NCBI GenBank assembly: GCA_963693635.1
Contig: CAVOBC010000321.1
Coordinates: forward strand, 1 to 5,605
Length of the DNA stretch: 5,605 nt
From: CAVOBC01 sp963693635
GTDB taxonomy: Bacteria > Pseudomonadota > Gammaproteobacteria > Pseudomonadales > Azotimanducaceae
Direction of reading: 5' to 3'
Shown here: positions 1-4,867 of the stretch, piece by piece
Layout of the letters: every line of letters starts with the position of its first letter
Numbering within the stretch: the first letter of the stretch is position 1
Position numbers and translations under genes: made by a program
Notes under the pieces: model-generated
The model's input: only the letters and a program-made list of their open reading frames with translations
Told to the model about the DNA's origin: nothing
Databases searched by the model: none

Positions 1-257
1 TCCGAGTCATCGAGCAGCGGCAGCGTGAGCTTGTGCCGTTGAACGAGGAGCGCGTTGCCATCGGTTGTCTGTCCCGGCACGAGGATGTCAACGGTGTCCT
101 GGTGGGCGAGGTGAAGTGCTTCCAGCACCGGCACGGCCTCGTTACACGTTGGGCAATCTTCTTTGACGAAACACACGACCGTCGGCTTGCCAGTCGGAAA
201 GGAGACGGTCTGTCCGGATTGATCGGCCAGGTCGAACGCGGAGACGGCTTTGGGCAT
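1..257 (-). CDS. Thioredoxin-fold redoxin (AhpC/TSA-like), C-terminus outside window
   Basis: The first 85 residues of a minus-strand gene are visible; the rest lies beyond base 1. The protein begins MPKAVSAFDLADQSGQTV, the usual N-terminal beta hairpin of AhpC/TSA-type redoxins. A hydrophobic strand follows (TVVCFVKEDCPTC), ending in a CPTC motif at residues 35-38 that corresponds to the thioredoxin-fold CXXC active site. There is a further Cys at residue 29. No signal peptide is visible, so a cytoplasmic thiol-disulfide or peroxide-handling role is the natural inference; the substrate cannot be told. The ATG at 257-255 is preceded by AAAGGA with 9-base spacing, so the start is secure. It lies 104 bases downstream of the hydrolase gene on the same strand and may be co-transcribed with it. 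The cis-Pro region needed to separate thioredoxin-like from peroxiredoxin-like members is outside the window. Confidence 0.85.
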   Translation of the reverse strand, partial: MPKAVSAFDLADQSGQTVSFPTGKPTVVCFVKEDCPTCNEAVPVLEALHLAHQDTVDILVPGQTTDGNALLVQRHKLTLPLLDDS

Positions 258-266
258 GATTTGAGG

Positions 267-272
267 TCCTTT
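267..272 (-). promoter_or_regulatory. Shine-Dalgarno of the redoxin gene
   Basis: The minus strand reads AAAGGA here, nine bases before the ATG at 257-255. It supports that start over any internal one. Confidence 0.7.
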
Positions 273-281
273 CGTGGGGCT

Positions 282-296
282 GTCGGGCGACCCGAC
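282..296. repeat. 6-bp inverted repeat in the redoxin leader
   Basis: GTCGGG and CCCGAC form a perfect 6-bp dyad around a 3-base loop (CGA), about ten bases upstream of the redoxin Shine-Dalgarno. It could be a small leader hairpin. No T-tract follows on either strand, so I do not call it an intrinsic terminator. Confidence 0.4.
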
Positions 297-330
297 TGTG
301 CGGTTGAGTGGGCGATGCGCCGAGCGACTC

Positions 331-352
331 ACGGCCGGCACCGGTCGGCCGT
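331..352 (-). terminator. GC-rich hairpin just after the hydrolase stop (possible attenuator/terminator)
   Basis: ACGGCCG (331-337) and CGGCCGT (346-352) form a perfect 7-bp stem. The 8-base loop contains the palindrome ACCGGT. On the minus strand the hairpin begins nine bases after the hydrolase stop codon, the usual place for a transcription terminator or an mRNA 3'-end stabiliser. There is no run of T after it, so it is not a classic rho-independent terminator and read-through into the redoxin gene is possible. Confidence 0.35.
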
Positions 353-361
353 CCGTGTCGG

Positions 362-2326
362 TCAGTTTCTGTGTACGTGGTCCCAGTGGATGAGGCCACG
401 CTCGATCACCTGGGGTAGATCCCTTGGCAACAGGAAGCCCTGATTGGTCAGCTTCAGCGCGGCTTCAGTAAACAGGCCAAGGTAATGATGTCGTGACGGG
501 TAGCGTTCTGCAACCGAGCGGCGCGGGTCTTCCCGGGTCAGGCGTTCCTTTGCCGTACGCGGAAAGCGCTGAAAGCCACCGGTGTCGACGTCGATGACGC
601 CGCTGTCGCGGCGCACGCGGTTAAACGGCAGGTGGGTGCCAAGCGGCACGGCTGACTGGGGAAGCTGCAGGGTGCCGCGTTCATTGCCATCGCGGTCGAT
701 CGCCGGGACGAGTACCGGATAGTCGAACAAGCGTGCGCCCGGCAGGCGATCGTTGATTCCCTTGTTCGCGCCGGGTCCGCGGTCGCGCTCGGTTGCGCCC
801 TGCGGCGCTGCTGGTGGACTCATAAAGGGCAACTTGACCCGCGTTGGTTCGACCAGTGTTTGGCTCGCGATTTGCGGCACCACGCTCGCTGGCGGTGGAT
901 CACCAGCAATCCATCGCTCCATACGCGTGAGCAGAGCTCGCAGAATCCACCGGTGTTCCAACGGACTCGCTTCGAACGCCTGGCCGGTGGCCGCCGTGCT
1001 GCGGCGTCCCCGGCCAGCGATCGCATAGATGCGGACTGGTTCGGTCCCCAGGAGGTCTGATTCGCCTGTCGGGTCGACGTGAACAAGCGCGGTCGACTGC
1101 CCATCTCGCCAGTACTCATTGCTGCCGTTCACCAGAAATGTGCGCGGCATCGTGCCGTCGGCCAGTGCCTGATGACCCCACGCGTCTTTGACGTCAAACA
1201 CCGGATTGTCGGTTAGGTTGGAGGCGAACGGGAACTCGCCTGCATGTTTCGGGTGGCTGGGTCGAGCGTAGCGACGATTGACCAGGCGCCTGACGCCGCC
1301 GGCATCATGAATGATGACGCCGTCCAGAACGCGGGTCCCGTCGAGGCTGGTATTGAAGCCATCGTGGATGAAGCCGCGCAGGAATTGGCCACCGGCGGCA
1401 TGTCCGTAGGCAATGACCTGGCGTACGCCGGGCGCGAGATCCGGTCGCCGGCGCAGATGTGTCACAAGGTCCCGGTAGGCGGCATAGCCGGCCCCGGACA
1501 GTTCCGCGACGTTGGTTTGATAAACCACTTCGTACCGGGTCTTTGCGAGAAAGCCGGTGTCGAGCGTCAGCCAGCGGGCGTCGGGCACCCGTTCGTCGAC
1601 GTTAAAGCGTGCAAACTGCCAGCGCACTCGCGGGATAGCCTCACGGCCATTCCCGGTGACGAGTGCAAGCAGATAGTTGGCATCGTCCGTGTTCGCGGGC
1701 GGATAGACCCGCCCCTCGCCGAGGGCACGTTCAAGCGGAAACTCCGGCACGTGAGCGCGGGGCACAAAGGTGTAGGCGACCGGGCCGGGTGGCACGTCCT
1801 CCACTGCGGGCGCACGCAGGCGCAGGCTGCCGGGCAGGGACTGGAGGTCATGTTGCCAGCCGAGCCAAACGACGGTATAGCCGGCTTCCTGCAGAAAACC
1901 GTCGCCCGGGTGGGTGAGTGGCGGCGGTTCTGCCCCCGCCGTGTCGGTTCGATTGAAGGTCGTCAAGGCGGTCTGTTGGCCGTCTGCTGGAATGTCGAGC
2001 AACAAGACGCCGTTGCTGCGCCTCGGCCCAGGCCGGAGCAGGACGAGATCAGCTTCGAAGTGAACCCGTCCGTCGCCAGCAACCCGCGCGTTACCGATGT
2101 CGACGAGTCGATCGTTCAACGGCGCAGCGGGATCGAGCGCGAAGGTCGCGACGCCGCGAAGCAAGGAGAAATTGCCTGGAAGGCCCAGCGACTCACCGGT
2201 GATCGTGCGCTCTTCATTGATGTCGATACGAACGACTTCGGCGTTGCAGACCATCGTTGCCGTCAGCAGCAACGCCGCAAGCGTTGTCTGAAGCCAGCCA
2301 AATGCTGCGTCGGGCCAGTACGTCAA
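362..2326 (-). CDS. Secreted alpha/beta-hydrolase-domain protein (Abhydrolase_10-like), probable degenerate active site
   Basis: This 654-aa protein has a Sec signal peptide: hydrophobic core about residues 12-26 and a likely cleavage after CNA at residue 29, predicting a periplasmic or extracellular protein. Blocks I associate with the alpha/beta hydrolase family Abhydrolase_10 are present in order: GWQHDL (156-161), the nucleophile-elbow block YGHAAGGQFLRGFIHDGFN (307-325), an HDAGG block (340-344), NGSNEYWR (400-407) and VRIYAIAG (431-438). A C-terminal region ends near LIHWDHVHRN. Length is normal for the family. At the elbow, Gly-X-Ser-X-X-Gly is expected, but residue 310 is Ala (codon GCC at 1399-1397). 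The later block where relatives carry a histidine reads AGRGRRS (437-443). A classical esterase mechanism is therefore doubtful. The only possible start is TTG at 2326-2324: the upstream frame has no ATG, GTG or TTG before a stop, and the next candidates would destroy the signal peptide. No good Shine-Dalgarno precedes it. The gene lies 52 bases after the LLM oxidoreductase and is probably co-transcribed with it. Substrate unknown. Confidence 0.8.
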   Translation of the reverse strand: MTYWPDAAFGWLQTTLAALLLTATMVCNAEVVRIDINEERTITGESLGLPGNFSLLRGVATFALDPAAPLNDRLVDIGNARVAGDGRVHFEADLVLLRPGPRRSNGVLLLDIPADGQQTALTTFNRTDTAGAEPPPLTHPGDGFLQEAGYTVVWLGWQHDLQSLPGSLRLRAPAVEDVPPGPVAYTFVPRAHVPEFPLERALGEGRVYPPANTDDANYLLALVTGNGREAIPRVRWQFARFNVDERVPDARWLTLDTGFLAKTRYEVVYQTNVAELSGAGYAAYRDLVTHLRRRPDLAPGVRQVIAYGHAAGGQFLRGFIHDGFNTSLDGTRVLDGVIIHDAGGVRRLVNRRYARPSHPKHAGEFPFASNLTDNPVFDVKDAWGHQALADGTMPRTFLVNGSNEYWRDGQSTALVHVDPTGESDLLGTEPVRIYAIAGRGRRSTAATGQAFEASPLEHRWILRALLTRMERWIAGDPPPASVVPQIASQTLVEPTRVKLPFMSPPAAPQGATERDRGPGANKGINDRLPGARLFDYPVLVPAIDRDGNERGTLQLPQSAVPLGTHLPFNRVRRDSGVIDVDTGGFQRFPRTAKERLTREDPRRSVAERYPSRHHYLGLFTEAALKLTNQGFLLPRDLPQVIERGLIHWDHVHRN

Positions 2327-2378
2327 CGCGGGAGTGTCCGGCCCGGGATGCCAGCGGGTTGTTGCGGCGGATCTCCGG

Positions 2379-3212
2379 TCACAACATTTCCGTCAACGTT
2401 TGATAGATCTCTCGCGCAAGGTCCAGATGTCCAGCCGCATCAAGCTGGCCACCGAGCGTGCGCATGCAAAGGTGTGTGACGCCGCTCGCCGCGCGTTCCC
2501 GCACGAGCCCGGTCCATTCCTCGCGGGTTCGCCCCGGCACACCAACGCCTGACTCTGCGCTGATGTTGTCGCGACGCCCGAACGCGTCTGCCAATGTCAG
2601 AATGTCTTCCTGGATGGCTCGAAACGCTTCGGGGGAACAAAGCGCGAACCAACCGTCAGAACATTCTGCGATTCGTCGCCTCACCGCCGGAACAGGGTCA
2701 CTGCTGCCGCCGATCCACATCGGAATCGGTCGTTGCAGGGGCAGGGGATTGATGCCGAGCTTGTCGATTGAATGGAACTCGCCATCGAAAGTGACCTCGT
2801 CTTCAGTCCACAAGCGCGAAAGCAGCCGCATCTGCTCCGTACATTTGCGCCCCCGGGTGTGGAAATCGGCTCCGAGCGCATTGAATTCATCCGCGCTGGT
2901 ACCAACACCAATGCCAAGTCGCAAGCGCCCGCCACAGAGGTGATCGACCTCTGCCGCCTGTTTTGCGAAAAGGGCAGTCTGCCGTGCCGGCAGGACGATG
3001 ACGGATGGGCATAGTTCGATCGATTCGGTGACTCCGGCGAGCCACGCGAGGAGCGTCATCGGTTCGTGCAGGTGGCCGGAATTCGGGCGAATGACCTGGT
3101 CTGGGACGCGCAGATGGGTGTAGCCAAGTGCCTCTGCCAACAGCGCAAACTCGCGAATCGCACCCAGATCGTCACCAAGTTCCCGCACCGGGAGTGATAT
3201 TCCGACTCTCAC
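2379..3212 (-). CDS. LLM-class (luciferase-like) flavin/F420-dependent oxidoreductase
   Basis: This 277-aa protein belongs to the bacterial luciferase-like superfamily: single-domain TIM-barrel enzymes that use FMNH2 or F420 to oxidise or reduce small organic substrates in the cytoplasm. Recognisable blocks, numbered from the chosen start, are the first strand RVGISLPV (2-9), FALLAEALGYTHLRVPD (22-38), a SIELCPSVIVLPARQTALFAK strand and helix, GGRLRLGIGVG (94-104) before the family's conserved DEFNALG segment, and PIPMWIGGSSD (162-172). The block order resembles the Rv2161c-type F420 subgroup, but cofactor choice cannot be settled by eye. The open frame extends to a GTG at 3233. I prefer the GTG at 3212-3210 because GAGGAG lies six bases before it and the protein then starts directly at the first beta strand; the upstream GTG has no usable ribosome site. 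It is followed closely by the hydrolase gene, which suggests a shared catabolic or detoxification role, but that is inference. Confidence 0.85.
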   Translation of the reverse strand: MRVGISLPVRELGDDLGAIREFALLAEALGYTHLRVPDQVIRPNSGHLHEPMTLLAWLAGVTESIELCPSVIVLPARQTALFAKQAAEVDHLCGGRLRLGIGVGTSADEFNALGADFHTRGRKCTEQMRLLSRLWTEDEVTFDGEFHSIDKLGINPLPLQRPIPMWIGGSSDPVPAVRRRIAECSDGWFALCSPEAFRAIQEDILTLADAFGRRDNISAESGVGVPGRTREEWTGLVRERAASGVTHLCMRTLGGQLDAAGHLDLAREIYQTLTEML

Positions 3213-3218
3213 GTCTGG

Positions 3219-3224
3219 CTCCTC
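3219..3224 (-). promoter_or_regulatory. Shine-Dalgarno that decides the LLM oxidoreductase start
   Basis: The minus strand reads GAGGAG here, six bases upstream of the GTG at 3212-3210. Using the upstream GTG at 3233 would place this strong ribosome site inside the coding region. Confidence 0.7.
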
Positions 3225-3250
3225 AGTTTTCACTGGCCTTGAGTGGCTGC

Positions 3251-3336
3251 CTCACTATCTACCCTACTACTTGCCCCACTACCTACCTCACTACCTACCC
3301 CACTACCTGCAAGAGGCGAACGTACACTACCTGCCA
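3251..3336. repeat. 12-bp tandem repeat array in the hflD-LLM intergenic gap
   Basis: Five adjacent 12-base units start at 3251, 3263, 3275, 3287 and 3299, with plus-strand consensus near CYCACTACCTAC. A sixth unit (3311-3322) is diverged. A further CACTACCTGC copy at 3325-3334 sits exactly 24 bases after the one at 3301-3310, so the 12-base phase is kept. The first two units are the most diverged of the five (CTCACTATCTAC, CCTACTACTTGC). The minus strand, which is the transcribed sense for both flanking genes, is G-rich with repeated GGTAGTGGGG-like runs. The array ends 27 bases before the LLM ribosome site, so it is probably in the leader or promoter of that gene. On the plus strand one frame reads as a His-Tyr-Leu-Pro repeat, but that frame then runs antisense to hflD. 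Function unknown. Confidence 0.9.
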
Positions 3337-3360
3337 GACATGGTCACGGGAATGTCATCA

Positions 3361-3996
3361 TCAGGACGCCTCGAGCATGCGTCTGCAGTATCGGAAATCC
3401 TCAAGGATGCGGCCGCGCTGGAGCAGCCAGTGCCAGCGCCTGCCACCGAGTTGCTGCCACAGAATGGCCGATCGAAACCCGGCCAGAAGGAGAGACCGGA
3501 TGCGTCCGGCGACGGCCGGGTTTTGCAAAAGCTGCTTGCTGCCGAGGATCTGGATGCGTGAACCGCTCCGGGCCAGCGTGCTCTCGTACAAGTCGCCCAG
3601 ATTGTTGATGCAGCCGGCGCCGACGGAGGTCGACGCGTCCGACGGATAGCGGCTGTCGATTTCTCGCAGTCCGGCACCAATGCGGGTTAGCAGGGCGGCG
3701 TCTCCGCGTGCCCGCGATGCAAGGCGAGTCAACGGCGCGATGTACCTCAACCACTCGTGATGTTTGCCGACGCTCAGGTTGCCAAAGACATCAGCGCCCA
3801 GTCGTGTGCCCAGATTGAGATTCGCGAGCCCCCCATAGACCTCGACCGTGTCGTCCGCGTCGAACACGAACAGCGTCCGAATCATGGCGTCCAGTTCATC
3901 CTGGGGTGTCATTCCCTGTCGCGCAGACGTATTGACGAGATAGCAGCATTGCAACATGCCGGCGAGCGCCAGCACGCGGTCGGGTGAACAACTCAT
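3361..3996 (-). CDS. hflD: High frequency lysogenization protein HflD homolog (DUF489)
   Basis: The 211-aa product matches E. coli HflD (213 aa) in length and motif order: N-terminal LALAGMLQC (9-17), VEVYGGLANLNLG (51-63), SRIQILGS (146-153), LLQNPAVAGRIRSLLLAGFRSA (156-177), and LWQQLGGRRWHWLLQR (179-194), which aligns with the E. coli LWHQVGGGRLQLMFSR segment. In E. coli, HflD is a peripheral inner-membrane protein that affects lambda lysogeny by acting on phage CII. Its housekeeping role is poorly defined. The open frame extends 78 codons upstream into the VOC gene, but that extension is Arg-rich, overlaps the VOC gene and has no family similarity. The ATG at 3996-3994 is the only start between the two genes and gives the family's normal N-terminus. 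No clear Shine-Dalgarno precedes it. The gene usually follows mnmA and precedes purB; here its neighbours are a VOC gene and an LLM oxidoreductase. The 146-base gap upstream (3997-4142) shows no convincing promoter or gene. Confidence 0.92.
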   Translation of the reverse strand: MSCSPDRVLALAGMLQCCYLVNTSARQGMTPQDELDAMIRTLFVFDADDTVEVYGGLANLNLGTRLGADVFGNLSVGKHHEWLRYIAPLTRLASRARGDAALLTRIGAGLREIDSRYPSDASTSVGAGCINNLGDLYESTLARSGSRIQILGSKQLLQNPAVAGRIRSLLLAGFRSAILWQQLGGRRWHWLLQRGRILEDFRYCRRMLEAS

Positions 3997-4142
3997 GGCG
4001 CCACGGGTCGGCAGCGGTTCGCCTGGCCTTGCCCGAGTGGCTCTGCGCCGCCGTGATCGGACGCTGGTGATGGCGCTGAAATCAAGTGGGTAAGCCCCGT
4101 GAGTTGCAGTGGCGAATGTGCGTTGTGCGGCAGTCCAACTGC

Positions 4143-4547
4143 CTACCCGGCACCGGTCTGGTTGGCGGCCCGCTTGCGAGTCGCCAGGGCGAGCACGTTG
4201 TTCGCGGGGTCTCGGAAGAGCGCCATCCATTCTTCCTCGCCTGCGGGGCCGAATGTTTCCGCTTCGTCCGGAAAGATCACGTGTGGTTCGCTGTCGAACT
4301 GGACGCTGGCCCCGGTCAATGCCGCATGGGTTTCATCAATATCGTCAACCCAGAAGTAGATGGGTGATGATGCAAAGGCTGATCCTTCAAGCAAGAGACG
4401 CACGCCCTCGAAGTCGAAAAACGCGATCTCGGATGGATCGTAGCGCGCAATGAAGGCTGCGCCGAGAACATCGCGATAGAAGCTGATCGATGCGTCGAGG
4501 TCCGGTGCCGACACAGCAATCTGGCGGATTTGTCCAAGTGATGTCAT
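4143..4547 (-). CDS. VOC-fold (glyoxalase/bleomycin-resistance/dioxygenase superfamily) protein
   Basis: This 134-aa single VOC protein has two beta-alpha-beta-beta-beta modules. Module 1 runs from IRQIAVSAPDLDASISFYRD (7-26) through the AFFDFEGVRLLLE strands (42-54). Module 2 runs from IYFWVDDIDETHAAL (63-77) through SEPHVIF (86-92) to WMALFRDPANNVLALA (107-122). Likely metal-site residues are Glu54, His89 and a Glu of the EEE run at 104-106. The first position, often His in glyoxalases, is Gln9, as in a common RQIA-type VOC subgroup of unknown substrate. Length is typical. The ATG at 4547-4545 starts directly before module 1; it is preceded by GGGGGA three bases away, which is close for a ribosome site and sits inside a CCCCCGGGGG palindrome. 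It is the first gene of the leftward set and divergent from the pyrE operon. A lyase, dioxygenase, isomerase or antibiotic-binding role is possible; the sequence does not decide. Confidence 0.88.
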   Translation of the reverse strand: MTSLGQIRQIAVSAPDLDASISFYRDVLGAAFIARYDPSEIAFFDFEGVRLLLEGSAFASSPIYFWVDDIDETHAALTGASVQFDSEPHVIFPDEAETFGPAGEEEWMALFRDPANNVLALATRKRAANQTGAG

Positions 4548-4579
4548 GGGTCCCCCGGGGGGCTCGGATGGCTGGGATG

Positions 4580-4603
4580 TGCTCTGATTTGCTCTGCTCT
4601 GAT
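4580..4603. repeat. Direct repeat of TGCTCTGAT, 15 bases apart
   Basis: TGCTCTGAT occurs at 4580-4588 and 4595-4603, with an extra TGCTCTG at 4590-4596 overlapping the second copy. It lies 33-56 bases upstream of the VOC start and runs directly into the decamer array. It could be a regulator binding site or simple slippage. Confidence 0.55.
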
Positions 4604-4630
4604 GTGGACAGTTGTGGACGGTTATGGACA
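4601..4630. repeat. Three tandem decamers, GATGTGGACA-type, phased at 10 bp
   Basis: GATGTGGACA, GTTGTGGACG and GTTATGGACA follow each other without gaps (consensus GWTRTGGACR). Ten-base spacing puts every copy on the same face of the helix, 54-83 bases upstream of the VOC ATG and 238-267 bases upstream of the plus-strand ATG. On the minus strand the cores read CTGTCCACA, CCGTCCACA and CTGTCCATA. The first of these differs by one base from TTGTCCACA, the DnaA-box form used by some high-GC bacteria. Operator or DnaA-type box is inference. Confidence 0.6.
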
Positions 4631-4688
4631 GAGGCCTGTTCGTGAAATGGTCTGTCAGGGCGTAGCGCGCTGGCGACCATCGGCGCCT

Positions 4689-4708
4689 GGTCGATCATCG
4701 CGTCGACC
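4689..4708. repeat. 6-bp inverted repeat
   Basis: GGTCGA (4689-4694) and TCGACC (4703-4708) form a perfect dyad around eight bases. There is no T-tract. It could be an operator half-site pair, but a dyad this short can arise by chance. Confidence 0.3.
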
Positions 4709-4791
4709 GACCGCAACTGTCGCAAAAGGTCCGGCGCAAAGTCAACGAGCGCGCGGTGCAGATGTTGCGCCAACCGGGGCACAGATATCAA

Positions 4792-4797
4792 TATGAT
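4792..4797 (+). promoter_or_regulatory. Possible -10 element (TATGAT) for the pyrE operon
   Basis: TATGAT matches the sigma-70 -10 consensus at five of six positions in an otherwise GC-rich region. It lies 70 bases before the ATG. No -35 box sits at the normal distance; the nearest TTG-containing hexamer, TTGCGC at 4765-4770, is 21 bases away. If this is the -10, transcription would start near 4804, and the left arm of the longer dyad at 4795-4802 would be promoter DNA rather than RNA. Confidence 0.3.
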
Positions 4798-4843
4798 CTT
4801 AGGTCGCTGGTGCGACACTGCCGAGGCCGCTAAGATCGGCAGT
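4795..4843 (+). promoter_or_regulatory. Interlocking dyads: candidate pseudoknotted leader RNA or overlapping operators
   Basis: Three perfect complementarities share 49 bases. Stem A pairs GATCTTAG (4795-4802) with CTAAGATC (4830-4837). Stem B pairs ACTGCCGA (4817-4824) with TCGGCAGT (4836-4843). Hairpin C pairs GTCGC (4803-4807) with GCGAC (4812-4816) around TGGT. C lies inside the A loop, starting directly after A's left arm. B's left arm is also inside the A loop and its right arm is outside, so A and B form an H-type pseudoknot topology. They compete only for bases 4836-4837. The element ends eight bases before the AGGAG of the following gene. I do not match it to a known riboswitch. Alternatively the dyads are protein-binding sites around the promoter. 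Confidence 0.55.
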
Positions 4844-4855
4844 TCCTGATAGGAG
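4844..4855 (+). promoter_or_regulatory. Shine-Dalgarno AGGAG with adjacent anti-SD (TCCT) of the pyrE operon
   Basis: AGGAG at 4851-4855 is the only good ribosome site before the ATG at 4868; its spacing of 12 bases is longer than usual. TCCT at 4844-4847 can pair with AGGA at 4851-4854 across a 3-base loop, directly after the end of stem B. Such a weak hairpin alone may not block initiation, but it could be stabilised by stacking on stem B. Confidence 0.5.
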
Positions 4856-4867
4856 TCCGGGTAACGA

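Larger units (their letters stand above)
4548..4867. other. 320-base divergent intergenic region between the VOC gene and the pyrE operon
   Basis: No convincing gene is seen here. From left to right the region holds a CCCCCGGGGG palindrome next to the VOC start, a repeated TGCTCTGAT nonamer, three tandem decamers (4601-4630), a 6-bp dyad (4689-4708), and a dense set of dyads (4795-4855) before the plus-strand ATG. It must contain promoters for both directions, but no pair of boxes matches the sigma-70 consensus well. Several frames stay open across 4660-4818 on both strands; none resembles a known protein or has a credible start. Confidence 0.7.

Noticed and set aside
1244..2479. A 411-codon open frame on the plus strand antisense to the hydrolase gene
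   Set aside because: It is a GC-rich shadow of the minus-strand gene. Its translation has no family features, while the minus strand has a signal peptide and recognisable hydrolase blocks throughout.
3213..3233. Longer LLM oxidoreductase starting at GTG 3233
   Set aside because: No ribosome site at a usable distance; a strong GAGGAG precedes the internal GTG at 3212, which matches the family N-terminus.
3251..3336. CRISPR array
   Set aside because: Units are 12 bases and contiguous, with no unique spacers and no cas genes nearby.
3337..3356. Terminator after hflD (GACAT/ATGTC dyad)
   Set aside because: Only five base pairs with a ten-base loop and no T-tract; too weak to support.
3271..3561. 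Plus-strand frame beginning with HYLP repeats as a small repeat protein
   Set aside because: It starts at a TTG without a ribosome site and two thirds of it is antisense to hflD; the repeat is better described as intergenic DNA. I keep only the repeat itself.
3997..4230. A 78-codon N-terminal extension of hflD
   Set aside because: It overlaps the VOC gene, is Arg-rich and low in structure, and known HflD proteins start at the position of the internal ATG at 3996.
4387..4818. 143-codon minus-strand frame and overlapping plus-strand frames in the divergent intergenic region
   Set aside because: No credible ribosome site, overlap with the VOC gene in another frame, and no similarity I can recognise; both strands are equally open because the DNA is GC-rich.
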